Notes: a model not told the origin generated them from the letters alone. 64,000 bases of DNA from Meridianimarinicoccus marinus (GCF_040689105.1 NZ_JBFBVU010000004.1:124001-188000), one strand, 5' to 3'; positions 25,744 to 34,078 are shown, counted from the stretch's first letter. Translations and numbers: made by a program.

Positions 25744-27513
25744 GTGAGCGACAGCGGCTATCAGGTTCTGGCACGCAAGTACCGCCCCGAAACCTTCGCC
25801 GACCTGGTGGGTCAGGAGGCGATGGTCCGCACCCTGAAGAACGCCTTCGCCGCCGACCGCATCGCCCAGGCCTTCATGATGACCGGCATCCGCGGCACCG
25901 GGAAGACCTCTACCGCGCGGATCATCGCCAAGGGCATGAACTGCACCGGCCCGGACGGTCAGGGCGGCCCCACCACCGATCCCTGCGGCCAGTGCCCGCA
26001 GTGTCGTGGCATCGCCACAGGCACCCATGTGGATGTGATCGAGATGGACGGCGCCAGCCAGACCCGCATCGACGACATCCGCAGCAACGTCCTCGACAGC
26101 GTCACCTATGCGCCGGCCGAAAGCCGCTACAAGATCTACATCATCGACGAGGTGCACATGCTCAGCACCTCGGCCTTCAACGCGCTGCTCAAGACGCTGG
26201 AGGAACCCCCCCGGCACGTGAAGTTCATCTTCGCCACAACCGAGATCCGCAAGGTGCCGGTGACGGTGCTGTCGCGGTGCCAGCGCTTCGACCTGCGCCG
26301 GATCGAGCCCGAGGACATGCTGGCCCTGCTGCGCCGCATCGCCGAGGCCGAGGGTGCGCAGATCACCGATGAGGCGCTGGCGCTGATCACCCGCGCCGCC
26401 GAAGGCTCGGCCCGCGACGGCACCTCGCTGCTGGATCAGGCGATCAGCCATGGCGCTGGCGAAACCGGGGCCGATCAGGTCCGCGCCATGCTGGGTCTGG
26501 CCGACCGGGGCCGGGTGCTGGACCTGTTCGACCTGATCATGAAGGGCGAGGCCGCCGCCGCGCTGAACGAATTGGCCGCGCAATACGCCGATGGCGCCGA
26601 CCCGCAATCGGTACTGCGCGACCTGGCCGAGATCGCCCATTGGCTTTCGGTCACCAAGGTCACCCCGGACGCCGGCGACGACCCCACCCTGCCCCCCGAC
26701 ACCCGCGCCCGCGGACAGGAAATGTCGGCCCGCCTCAGCCAGCGGGTGCTGGGCCGGGCCTGGCAGATGCTGCTGAAATCCCTCGAAGAGGTCGCCGCCG
26801 CGCCCAATGCCATGATGGCCGCCGAGATGGCGGTGATCCGCATGACCCATGTGGCCGACCTGCCGCCGCCGGAAGAGCTGTTGCGCCGCCTGAACGCGCA
26901 ACCGACCGGATCGCCCGCCCAGTCGGCTTCCCCTGCGCGCCCTGCCCCAGCAGGCGCGCCGACCGCGCGACAGGCCCCCGTCGCGTCGCCGCGCGCACGG
27001 GTCTCCCGCACCTCCGGCCCGGCCACGGCTGCGGCCCCAAATGCCGACGCCGAAGCCGCGCTGGCCCGATTTGCCACTTTCGAGGACGTGGTCGCCCTGA
27101 TCCGCCGCCACCGCGACGTGAAACTGTTGCTCGAGGTGGAAAACGCGCTGCACCTCGTGCGCTATTCGCCCGGGCGGATCACCTTCCGTCCGGCCCCACA
27201 GGCGGCCCCGGACCTGGCGCAAACACTTGGCGCGCGACTGCAGGCCTGGACCGGCAACCGCTGGGCGGTCACCGTCACCACAACGGAAGACGGCGCCCCA
27301 ACCATCGCCCAGACTCGCGCGGCGGAAACCGACGCGCTGACGGCACAGGCGTTGGAACATCCCATGGTGCAAGCGGTGTTTGCGCGCTTTCCCGGCGCCG
27401 AGATCATTGATATCCGAACCCCCGAAGCCATCGCCGCGGACGCCGCGCAGGAGGCCCTGCCGGAACTGCCCGAGGCCGATGAGAACTGGGACCCGTTTGA
27501 CGACGATTTCTGA
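25744..27513 (+). CDS. dnaX: DNA polymerase III subunits gamma and tau
   Basis: 589-residue clamp-loader ATPase of the replisome. The AAA+ domain starts YQVLARKYRPETFADLVGQE and carries Walker A GIRGTGKTS, a four-cysteine zinc module (C of MNC, then CGQCPQC) and Walker B with DEVHMLS. The sensor region LSRCQRFD follows. After about residue 380 comes an Ala/Pro-rich linker and then the tau-specific C-terminal region ending WDPFDDDF. The start is GTG with GGGAGACG upstream. I did not find an obvious programmed frameshift site, though I did not test all positions. It forms an operon with ybaB and recR. Confidence 0.95.
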   Translation: MSDSGYQVLARKYRPETFADLVGQEAMVRTLKNAFAADRIAQAFMMTGIRGTGKTSTARIIAKGMNCTGPDGQGGPTTDPCGQCPQCRGIATGTHVDVIEMDGASQTRIDDIRSNVLDSVTYAPAESRYKIYIIDEVHMLSTSAFNALLKTLEEPPRHVKFIFATTEIRKVPVTVLSRCQRFDLRRIEPEDMLALLRRIAEAEGAQITDEALALITRAAEGSARDGTSLLDQAISHGAGETGADQVRAMLGLADRGRVLDLFDLIMKGEAAAALNELAAQYADGADPQSVLRDLAEIAHWLSVTKVTPDAGDDPTLPPDTRARGQEMSARLSQRVLGRAWQMLLKSLEEVAAAPNAMMAAEMAVIRMTHVADLPPPEELLRRLNAQPTGSPAQSASPARPAPAGAPTARQAPVASPRARVSRTSGPATAAAPNADAEAALARFATFEDVVALIRRHRDVKLLLEVENALHLVRYSPGRITFRPAPQAAPDLAQTLGARLQAWTGNRWAVTVTTTEDGAPTIAQTRAAETDALTAQALEHPMVQAVFARFPGAEIIDIRTPEAIAADAAQEALPELPEADENWDPFDDDF

Positions 27514-27525
27514 AAGGACGACACG

Positions 27526-27870
27526 ATGCTTAAAGGACTTGGCGGTCTGGGCGACATGGGCAAGATGATGAAAGCTGCCCAGGAAATGAAGGACAAGATG
27601 GAGGCGCTGCAGGAAGAGCTGACCACCATCACCGTGGAAGGCGAAAGCGGCGCCGGACTGGTGCGCGCCACGGCGACGGCCAAGGGCGAGCTGACCGCCC
27701 TGTCGATCGATCCGTCGATCTTCCACAAGGATGAAAAGGAAATGGTCGAGGACCTGATCCTTGCGGCGATCAAGGACGCGCAATCCAAGGCGCAGGATCG
27801 CACCCAGGCCGAAATGCGCAAGCTCACCGAATCCATGGGCCTGCCCGCAGATATGAAACTGCCCTTCTGA
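27526..27870 (+). CDS. ybaB: YbaB/EbfC nucleoid-associated protein
   Basis: 114-residue small DNA-binding protein, usually encoded between dnaX and recR as here. The family features are the Met/Lys-rich N-terminal helix (GKMMKAAQEMKDKMEALQEEL) and the central SGAGLVRATATAKGELTALSI strand region. YbaB forms dimers that coat DNA; a link to replication or recombination is suggested by gene order only. It starts 12 bp after dnaX with a ribosome-binding site (GAAAGGA). Confidence 0.93.
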   Translation: MLKGLGGLGDMGKMMKAAQEMKDKMEALQEELTTITVEGESGAGLVRATATAKGELTALSIDPSIFHKDEKEMVEDLILAAIKDAQSKAQDRTQAEMRKLTESMGLPADMKLPF

Positions 27871-27872
27871 GC

Positions 27873-28130
27873 ATGGGCGCGCCCTTCGCGGACCGGGTCA
27901 CGAGCGCCGAAGGCGCGGCGCAGCCGCTGGCCCTTGACGCGGGCCGCGGCGGGATCACGGGCGCGTCGAGCCGTACCGTGGTGCGGCTTTCCCAGCGAAA
28001 TCGCCCTGCCCTCTCCGCCGACCCGCGGCAGTCAGGCCGGGTGCCCACGGGCCCCGTCGCCGCCAAGGGCGGGGATGGGGGGAAAGGTCGTGGCGCGCCT
28101 GCGCGCCTCCGCGTGGCAGGGCGGACATGA
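27873..28130 (+). CDS. Candidate 85-residue protein between ybaB and recR (doubtful)
   Basis: An open frame starts 2 bp after the ybaB stop and ends in an ATGA overlap with the recR start, exactly the spacing of an operon gene. Third positions are G/C-rich in the first half and less so in the second. The product (MGAPFADRVTSAEGAAQPLA...) is Gly/Ala/Arg-rich with no recognisable domain, membrane span or signal. No ribosome-binding site of its own is visible. It may be a chance frame in a GC-rich spacer. Confidence 0.25.
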   Translation: MGAPFADRVTSAEGAAQPLALDAGRGGITGASSRTVVRLSQRNRPALSADPRQSGRVPTGPVAAKGGDGGKGRGAPARLRVAGRT

Positions 28131-28720
28131 GCGCGCCGCCCTCGGTTGAGACGCTCATCGAACTGATGGCCAAGCTGCCCGGTCTCGGACCGCGCTCGGC
28201 TCGCCGCGCGGTGCTGCATCTGCTGCGCAAGCGGTCTCTGTTGTTGCTGCCTCTGGCGGACCTGCTGACCGAGGTCGCGCGCACCGCGCGTGAATGCGTG
28301 ACCTGCGGCAATATCGCGACCGAAGACCAATGCCCGATCTGCACAGATCCGCGCCGGGCCACCGGGGTGATTTGCGTTGTGGAAGACGTGGCCGACCTCT
28401 GGGCCATGGAACGCACCGGCGCCTTCAAGGGCCGTTACCACGTACTGGGCGGCACCCTGTCGGCGCTGGATGACATCGGTCCCGAGGATCTGGGCCTGCC
28501 GAAACTGTCCCGCCGCATTACCGACGAGGGCGTGTCTGAGGTGATCCTTGCCCTGAACGCCACCGTGGACGGGCTGACCACCGCGCATTACATCGCCGAT
28601 CTGCTGGAAGACGGGGTACTTGTGACCTCGCTGGCGCAGGGCGTGCCGGTGGGGGGCGAGTTGGACTACCTGGACGACGGCACCATCGGGGCGGCGCTGA
28701 AGGCCCGCGGACGGGTCTAG
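28127..28720 (+). CDS. recR: RecR recombination mediator
   Basis: 197-residue RecR. The N-terminal helix-hairpin-helix (LPGLGPRSARRAVLHLL) is followed by a four-cysteine zinc finger (CVTCGNIATEDQCPIC). The Toprim domain begins VICVVEDVADLWAME, and the C-terminal signature is GVPVGGELDYLDDGT. With RecF and RecO it loads RecA onto SSB-coated gapped DNA. It is third in dnaX-ybaB-recR. Confidence 0.96.
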   Translation: MSAPPSVETLIELMAKLPGLGPRSARRAVLHLLRKRSLLLLPLADLLTEVARTARECVTCGNIATEDQCPICTDPRRATGVICVVEDVADLWAMERTGAFKGRYHVLGGTLSALDDIGPEDLGLPKLSRRITDEGVSEVILALNATVDGLTTAHYIADLLEDGVLVTSLAQGVPVGGELDYLDDGTIGAALKARGRV

Positions 28721-28738
28721 ACGGCACAGGTCGGATCC

Positions 28739-28762
28739 TGAGTATTTTCGACAAGAAAAAGG
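28739..28762 (-). repeat. 24-bp element, copy 2 (3' end of trcR)
   Basis: Read on the minus strand it is CCTTTTTCTTGTCGAAAATA followed by CTCA, 23 of 24 bases identical to the copy at 25577-25600. Here its T run directly follows a terminator stem, so the element begins as the U-tract of the trcR terminator and continues into conserved flanking sequence. Confidence 0.7.
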
Positions 28763-28786
28763 GCGCGGGGTCATCGACCCGCGCCC
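28756..28786 (-). terminator. Intrinsic terminator of trcR
   Basis: On the minus strand the stem GGGCGCGGG/CCCGCGCCC (28778-28786 with 28761-28769) has an 8-nt loop and is followed by TTTTTCTTG. It lies 30 bp past the trcR stop and also separates it from the convergent recR. Confidence 0.88.
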
Positions 28787-28815
28787 TCAAACCTTGTTGC
28801 TGACGAAGGGTCAGA

Positions 28816-29586
28816 TCAGGGGATCAGGTTGTCCTCGCCATCCTCATCCTCGTCGTCGCCATTGTCCGGCAGATTGAAGAAGCTGTCGGCGTCGATCGGC
28901 GCGTCTTTCTTGTCGTCTTCGTCCATGGAGCCACCCAGGGTGAAGGTTTCCAGCCCGGAAATCGCCGTCGGGATCTTGGGTTCGGCGTCCATCTCCAGCG
29001 ATTGCTCGGTCGAGACCAGCTTGCGGCGTTCGTCATCGGACATGACTGCGCCCTCGCGGGCCTTCTTGGCGGCGGCTTTCTGGACGGCGGCGTCCAGTTC
29101 CGACTGCCGGCACAGGCCCAGGGCCACCGGATCGACCGGCTGGATGTTGGAGATGTTCCAATGGGTGCGCTCGCGGATCGCCTGGATCGTCGGCTTGGTG
29201 GTGCCAACCAGCTTGGCGATCTGGCTGTCTGCCAGTTCCGGATGGAACTTGACCAGCCAGAGGATCGACGCCGGGCGATCCTGGCGCTTGCTGAGCGGGG
29301 TGTAGCGCGGGCCGCGGCGCTTGTCCTCGCCCGAGGCCGCCGGGTTGTATTTGAGCTTCAGCTTGTAGAGCGGGTTCTTCTCGCCCTGGTCGATCTCGCT
29401 CTGGTCGAGCTGGTTGTTGGCGACCGGGTCGAACCCCTTGACGCCGGCGGCCACGTCACCGTCGGCGATGCCCTGCACCTCAAGCTGGTGAAAGCCGCAG
29501 AATTCGGCGATCTGCTTGAAGCTGAGTGTCGTGTTGTCCACCAGCCAGACGGCGGTGGCCTTGGCCATGATCGGCTTGCCTTGCAT
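28816..29586 (-). CDS. trcR: TrcR, DUF1013 cell-cycle transcriptional regulator
   Basis: 256-residue protein of the DUF1013 family, restricted to alphaproteobacteria and named TrcR in Caulobacter-type cell-cycle work. The signature start KATAVWLVDNTTLSFKQIAEFCGFHQLEVQGIAD looks like a helix-turn-helix, with a second one at DSQIAKLVGTTKPTIQAIRERTHWN. The C-terminal tail is highly acidic (DEDEDGED). I use the ATG at 29586 because AGGAGATCGCC precedes it; a second ATG lies six codons later. It stands alone, divergent from the RNase T2 gene, and ends at an intrinsic terminator. Confidence 0.88.
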   Translation of the reverse strand: MQGKPIMAKATAVWLVDNTTLSFKQIAEFCGFHQLEVQGIADGDVAAGVKGFDPVANNQLDQSEIDQGEKNPLYKLKLKYNPAASGEDKRRGPRYTPLSKRQDRPASILWLVKFHPELADSQIAKLVGTTKPTIQAIRERTHWNISNIQPVDPVALGLCRQSELDAAVQKAAAKKAREGAVMSDDERRKLVSTEQSLEMDAEPKIPTAISGLETFTLGGSMDEDDKKDAPIDADSFFNLPDNGDDEDEDGEDNLIP

Positions 29587-29728
29587 GGCGATCTCCTGTC
29601 ATTCGTTGTCCCGTCGAGAAGGCGCAATTTCCCCGCGCCGTGACTCGGCTGCGCCGGGAGGGCGCGTCTTCTCGATGTAGGGAAGATTGAGTGTATATAG
29701 GGCGGCTTGTCCGCGGAGGAAAGAGAAA

Positions 29729-30385
29729 ATGCGAACTGCTGCGGCCCGCGGGCTGGTGTTGAGCATGGCCTTGCTAAGCCTGATGTCCGCGGCGGCGCGC
29801 GCCGACCATGATCGGCCCGGGGTCTTCGACTATTACGTGTTGTCGCTGTCCTGGTCGCCGAACTGGTGCCTGCGCGAAGGCGATGCCCGCGAGGCCGAAC
29901 AATGCGACGCCCGGTACGACCATGGCTGGCTGTTGCACGGGCTGTGGCCCCAGCACGAGGACGGCTATCCCAAGTACTGCCACACCGACACTGCCGATCC
30001 GACGCGGGCGCAAAGCGGCGACATGGCCGACATCATGGGCTCGGGCGGGCTGGCCTGGTACCAGTGGAAGAAACATGGCCGCTGCACCGGTCTGAGCGGG
30101 CCGCAATACTATGCACTGTCGCGCGACGCCTACGCCCGGATCACCCGACCCGACCTGCTGCGCAAGCTGGACAAGACGGTGAAACTGCCCGCCTCGGTCA
30201 TCGAGGAAGCGTTTCTTGAGGTCAACCCGGCCCTGTCCGCCGCAGCCCTGACCATTACCTGCCGCGATGGCATGATCCAGGAGGCGCGCGTCTGCCTGAC
30301 CCGCGATCTGGAGCCGCGCCCCTGCGGCGACGGCGTGTCCCGCGATTGCTCGCTGGACGACGCCCTGTTTGCCCCGATCCGCTAG
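29729..30385 (+). CDS. Secreted ribonuclease T2 family protein
   Basis: 218-residue endoribonuclease of the T2 family. The N-terminal signal peptide (MRTAAARGLVLSMALLSLM, cleavage after ARA) sends it to the periplasm or outside. The two catalytic boxes are intact: CAS I as HGLWPQ and CAS II as WKKHGRC, with the catalytic histidines present. Several cysteines suggest disulfides. I start at MRTAAARG because of GGAGGAAAGAG. Periplasmic RNase I of E. coli belongs to the same family; the substrate here is inferred to be environmental or leaked RNA. Confidence 0.92.
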   Translation: MRTAAARGLVLSMALLSLMSAAARADHDRPGVFDYYVLSLSWSPNWCLREGDAREAEQCDARYDHGWLLHGLWPQHEDGYPKYCHTDTADPTRAQSGDMADIMGSGGLAWYQWKKHGRCTGLSGPQYYALSRDAYARITRPDLLRKLDKTVKLPASVIEEAFLEVNPALSAAALTITCRDGMIQEARVCLTRDLEPRPCGDGVSRDCSLDDALFAPIR

Positions 30386-30400
30386 GGGCGCCTGTGGCCG

Positions 30401-30781
30401 TCAGGCCGGTTGCAGGATGCGGCCCAGCGGACGGCCCGCCACGAGGTGCACATGCATGTGCGGCACTTCTTGAATCGCATCCTCGCCCGCGTTCGAGATC
30501 AGGCGGAATCCGCCCGCGCCCGTGGCCGGTTGCACGCCCAGCATCTCGGCGATCTTGCCGACGGTTCGGGTGAAATCCACGATCTCGACGTCCGAGGCTT
30601 CCAGCGCGAAGTGATCGAAGGTGGCATAGGGCCCCTTGGGGATCACCAGCACATGTTCGGGCGTCTGCGGCTGGATATCGCGGAACGCCAGGCTGTACTC
30701 GGTTTCGAGCACGGTGTTGTTGGGGATCTCGCCGCGCAGGATCTTGGCGAAGATGTTCTGGTCGTCATAGGCAAAGGCCAT
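30401..30781 (-). CDS. HIT-family (HinT-like) nucleotide hydrolase
   Basis: 126-residue histidine-triad protein. The catalytic motif HMHVHLVAG is near the C-terminus, and the HinT-type start reads NIFAKILRGEIPNNTVLE. Such proteins hydrolyse purine phosphoramidates. It is convergent with the RNase T2 gene (15 bp) and precedes nth on the same strand with a 60-bp gap. Confidence 0.92.
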   Translation of the reverse strand: MAFAYDDQNIFAKILRGEIPNNTVLETEYSLAFRDIQPQTPEHVLVIPKGPYATFDHFALEASDVEIVDFTRTVGKIAEMLGVQPATGAGGFRLISNAGEDAIQEVPHMHVHLVAGRPLGRILQPA

Positions 30782-30841
30782 TGGGGCGCCTCATGTGTCT
30801 GGAAATCTTTGTGCCTGTGTCCGCTTCTGCACCGGCGGCTG

Positions 30842-31606
30842 TCAAGCGGGCTGAATGACCTTCTCTTCGAAGGCGCAGAGGTCGCGGATGATGCAGGTGC
30901 CGCACATGGGTTTGCGCGCCTTGCAGTGATAGCGCCCGTGCAGGATCAGCCAGTGATGGGCGTGCTGCTGGAACTCGGCGGGAACCTGATCCTCGATCGC
31001 GCGTTCCACCGCATCCACATCCTTGCCCGGACACAGGCCGGTGCGGTTGCCGACCCGGAAGATATGGGTGTCGACGGCCTGCGCGGGCATCTTGAACCAC
31101 ATGTTCAGCACCACGTTGGCGGTCTTGCGCCCGACGCCGGGCAGCGAGACCAGCGCCGCGCGCGACGAGGGCACCTGCCCGCCAAAATCGTCCACCAGGA
31201 TCCGGCTCAGCTTGATGACGTTCCTGGCCTTGTTGCGATAGAGGCCGATGGTCTTGATGTGCTCGATCACGCCCTCCTCCCCCAGTGCCAGCATCTTCTC
31301 GGGGGTGTCGGCGATCCTGAACAACTCGCGGGTGGCCTTGTTGACCCCGGCGTCCGTGGCTTGCGCCGACAGCGCCACCGCGACCACCAGCGTGAAAGCG
31401 TTGACGTGGTCCAGCTCACCCTTGGGCTCGGGTTCGGCGTCGCGGAAGCGCGAAAACGCCTCGACGATGGTGGCGTAATCGGCCTGCGGTGACATCGGCG
31501 TGGGCGACGGCGCCCCGGCAGCGGGGGCCTTGGCCTTGCGGCGCGGTTTCGCTTGCGCAGGTTTCGGGTCGTTCGACGCCGGTTTTGCCGCTACATCCTT
31601 GGCCAT
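30842..31606 (-). CDS. nth: Endonuclease III (DNA glycosylase/AP lyase)
   Basis: 254-residue base-excision repair enzyme for oxidised pyrimidines. The core matches the family: LSAQATDAGVNKAT, the helix-hairpin-helix LPGVGRKTANVV with its catalytic Lys, VDTHIFRV with the catalytic Asp, and the [4Fe-4S] motif C-x6-C-x2-C-x5-C at the end. Residues 1-37 form an Ala/Pro/Lys-rich extension absent from short homologues. A start at MSPQADYATIVEAF (31495) would give about 217 residues, the usual length. The ATG used here overlaps the ATG of the divergent gene by two bases. Confidence 0.92.
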   Translation of the reverse strand: MAKDVAAKPASNDPKPAQAKPRRKAKAPAAGAPSPTPMSPQADYATIVEAFSRFRDAEPEPKGELDHVNAFTLVVAVALSAQATDAGVNKATRELFRIADTPEKMLALGEEGVIEHIKTIGLYRNKARNVIKLSRILVDDFGGQVPSSRAALVSLPGVGRKTANVVLNMWFKMPAQAVDTHIFRVGNRTGLCPGKDVDAVERAIEDQVPAEFQQHAHHWLILHGRYHCKARKPMCGTCIIRDLCAFEEKVIQPA

Positions 31607-32486
31607 GACCCGTTCTTCCTCATCCTCGTCCGCAGCGGACACCGCCCCCGAGGGGGCCTATCACTATGGCGTCATGGCGCGTGCCATCGCCGCCATCGAC
31701 GCCGCCGGGGGCGCGCCCCTGCCGCTGGCCGATCTGGCCGCTGAATTGCACATGTCGCCGGCCCATTTCCAGCGCATCTTCACCCGCTGGGCCGGGGTCT
31801 CGCCGAAACGCTATCAGCAATACCTGGCGCTTGACCATGCCAAGCGGCTGCTGGCCGAACAAGCCACCACCCTGGCCACGGCGCAGGAGGTGGGTCTGAG
31901 CGGCTCGGGCCGGCTGCACGATCTGTTCCTGCGGTGGGAAGCGATGACACCGGGCGACTATGCCCGCGCCGGCAAGGGCCTGCTGATCCGCATGGGGATG
32001 ACCGACACGCCTTTCGGCCCGGCGCTGGCCATGGCCACCGACCACGGCCTGTGCGGGCTGGCCTTCACCGCCGAGACCGGCGAGGACGCAGCCCGCACCG
32101 ACCTGTGCGCCCGCTGGCCCGCCGCGCGTTTCGTCGAGGATCCGGATGTGGTTGCGCCGATGGTCGCGGATGCCCTGGGCGGGCGCGGGGCCCGGCTGCA
32201 CCTGATCGGCGCGCCGTTCCAGATCAAGGTCTGGGAGGCGCTGCTGCATATCCCCTCGGGCCAAGTGACCACCTATTCCGACATTGCCCGTGTGGTCGGC
32301 AAGCCCAACGCGCAGCGGGCCGTGGGCACCGCCGTGGGGCGCAACCCCATCAGCCTGCTGATCCCCTGCCACCGGGCGTTGCGCAAATCCGGTGCCCTTG
32401 GCGGCTATCACTGGGGGCTGCCGGTCAAGCGCGCCATCCTGGCCTGGGAAAGTGCGCGGAGAGACGCCGAGTTCACGCAAGCCTGA
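31605..32486 (+). CDS. Ada-type regulator: AraC domain fused to O6-methylguanine-DNA methyltransferase
   Basis: 293-residue fusion. An AraC helix-turn-helix domain (about residues 20-115, with LAAELHMSPAHFQRIFTRWAG) is followed by the Ogt-type methyltransferase domain with the acceptor cysteine in LIPCHRAL near residue 260 and the GQVTTYSDIA DNA-binding helix. The N-terminal zinc domain that in E. coli Ada repairs phosphotriesters and acts as the activation switch is missing. It can therefore repair O6-methylguanine but cannot be switched the Ada way. It is divergent from nth with overlapping start codons; the next in-frame ATG is well inside the AraC domain. Confidence 0.9.
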   Translation: MTRSSSSSSAADTAPEGAYHYGVMARAIAAIDAAGGAPLPLADLAAELHMSPAHFQRIFTRWAGVSPKRYQQYLALDHAKRLLAEQATTLATAQEVGLSGSGRLHDLFLRWEAMTPGDYARAGKGLLIRMGMTDTPFGPALAMATDHGLCGLAFTAETGEDAARTDLCARWPAARFVEDPDVVAPMVADALGGRGARLHLIGAPFQIKVWEALLHIPSGQVTTYSDIARVVGKPNAQRAVGTAVGRNPISLLIPCHRALRKSGALGGYHWGLPVKRAILAWESARRDAEFTQA

Positions 32487-32546
32487 CTCGCAATTCTGCC
32501 CGGTTTCGCCATATTGGCGGCAAAGAAAACGAGCAGAGGCAAACCC

Positions 32547-33215
32547 ATGTTCCCCACCCGCATCCCGACCGCCGCCAAAGGCGCCGGACTTCTGACCCTC
32601 GCACTGGCCCTGACCGCCTGTACCCCGGCCTATGAACAAGCCACCGGGTCCGGCAACCGCAATGCCACCACCGGCGCGATCATCGGCGGTGTGGCGGGGG
32701 GGCTTCTGGCCGGACCTGTCACCGGGGGCAACGGCGGCAAGGCCGCGGTCGGCGCCGTGGCCGGGGCCGCCGTGGGCGCGGCCATCGGCAACGCACTGGA
32801 TCGGCAGGCCGCCGAGCTGGACCAGCAGCTGGGCGACAGCATCACCGTGGAAAACCAGGGCGACAAGCTGCTGGTGAACTTCCCGCAGGACATCCTGTTC
32901 GCCGTGGACAGCGCCGCCGTGGCCGAAAGCCAGAAGGCCGAACTGCGCACTCTGGCAGCCAACCTGCAGCGTTATCCCGACACCACGATTCAGATCATCG
33001 GCCATACCGACAACACCGGCGCGGCAAGCTACAACTTCGACCTGTCGGCGCGGCGCGCGGGCGCGGTGTCTTCGGTGCTGGTCGGCGCCGGTGTCGCGGG
33101 CAACCGCCTGACCGCCATTGGACGGGGCGAGGATGCGCCCATCGCGTCGAACCTCTCGGCCGAAGGCCGTGCCCAGAACCGCCGGGTCGAGGTCGTCATC
33201 CGCCCCACCACCTGA
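32547..33215 (+). CDS. OmpA-family peptidoglycan-associated lipoprotein
   Basis: 222-residue outer-membrane lipoprotein. The signal peptide ends in lipobox L-T-A-C with lipidated Cys25. A glycine-zipper region (about residues 43-90, GAIIGGVAGGLLAG and GAVAGAAVGAAIGN) follows. The C-terminal OmpA domain has the peptidoglycan-binding pattern IIGHTDNTGAASYNFDLSARRA and NRRVEVVI. It resembles YiaD. I start at MFPTRIPTAAKG because of AGAGGCAAACCC. It probably tethers the outer membrane to the wall. Confidence 0.92.
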   Translation: MFPTRIPTAAKGAGLLTLALALTACTPAYEQATGSGNRNATTGAIIGGVAGGLLAGPVTGGNGGKAAVGAVAGAAVGAAIGNALDRQAAELDQQLGDSITVENQGDKLLVNFPQDILFAVDSAAVAESQKAELRTLAANLQRYPDTTIQIIGHTDNTGAASYNFDLSARRAGAVSSVLVGAGVAGNRLTAIGRGEDAPIASNLSAEGRAQNRRVEVVIRPTT

Positions 33216-33274
33216 CGCGTCTTGCGGGCGGGCCGCACCGGTCATACCCTTTGACCAGAGTGAAAGGCCCGCCC

Positions 33275-34060
33275 TTGACGTTCCGCCGCATCGACCACGC
33301 AACGGTTTCCGCCTCGATAATCCGCCAGATCGAGGATCTGATACTGCGCGGCATCCTGCGTCCCGGAGAGCGCCTGCCTCCCGAACGGGAGCTTGCCGAA
33401 CGGCTGGGGGTCTCGCGCCCAACCCTGCGCGACGCCATCGCCGAGTTGTCGGAGCGGGGCCTTCTGACCCGCCGCGCCGGGGCCGGGATCTTTGTGGCCG
33501 AGGTTCTGGGCTCGGCCTTCGCACCGGCGCTGATCGACCTCTTTGCCTCCAATGAAACCGCCGTCTTCGACTATCTGGAATTCCGGCGCGAGCTTGAGGC
33601 CATGGCCGCCGCCCGCGCGGCGCGGCTGGGCTCGGATACCGACCTTGCGGTGATCGACACGGTCTATCGCCGGATGGAAGCGGCCCATGCCAAGCGCGAT
33701 CGCACCGAAGAGGCCACACTGGACGCGGAATTTCACTTGTCGATCCTGGAAGCCAGCCACAACGTCATCCTGCTGCACATGATGCGGTCGATGTTCGACC
33801 TGCTCCGGCAGGGGGTGTTCTACAACCGCCAGGCGATGTTCCGTCAGCACACGGTCCGCGCACAGCTGTTGCAGCAGCACAAGGCCATCAACAGCGCCCT
33901 GCAGGCCCGCGATCCCGATGCCGCGCGCGCAGCGGTCGAGGCGCATCTGCGGTTTGTCGAGACCACCCTGCGGGACGAGGGCCGCGCCCGTGACAATGAA
34001 GCCATCGCCGCGCAACGGCTGGCGCATCAGGAAGAACGGGCCGCCGGGCGCAAGGGCTGA
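33275..34060 (+). CDS. GntR/FadR-family transcriptional regulator
   Basis: About 261-residue regulator. The winged helix at the N-terminus (LRPGERLPPERELAERLGVSRPTLRDAIAEL) and an all-helical FCD ligand-binding domain (FRRELEAMAAARAA, then the metal-site pattern with DAEFH and H-x4-A) place it in the FadR/PdhR/LldR group. The start is uncertain: TTG at 33275 follows AAAGG, GTG at 33260 and TTG at 33251 are alternatives, and no ATG exists. The ligand is not predictable from sequence. It is convergent with the F0 ATPase operon. Confidence 0.88.
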   Translation: MTFRRIDHATVSASIIRQIEDLILRGILRPGERLPPERELAERLGVSRPTLRDAIAELSERGLLTRRAGAGIFVAEVLGSAFAPALIDLFASNETAVFDYLEFRRELEAMAAARAARLGSDTDLAVIDTVYRRMEAAHAKRDRTEEATLDAEFHLSILEASHNVILLHMMRSMFDLLRQGVFYNRQAMFRQHTVRAQLLQQHKAINSALQARDPDAARAAVEAHLRFVETTLRDEGRARDNEAIAAQRLAHQEERAAGRKG

Positions 34061-34078
34061 CCCAACTGACCCGCAAAC

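Noticed and set aside
25336..27783. Open frame of 815 codons on the minus strand across dnaX
   Set aside because: Antisense shadow of dnaX with a low-complexity Gly/His/Arg product and no start signal.
31620..33719. Open frame of 699 codons on the minus strand across the Ada-type, OmpA-type and GntR genes
   Set aside because: It crosses three real genes and their spacers, and its composition is that of an antisense frame.
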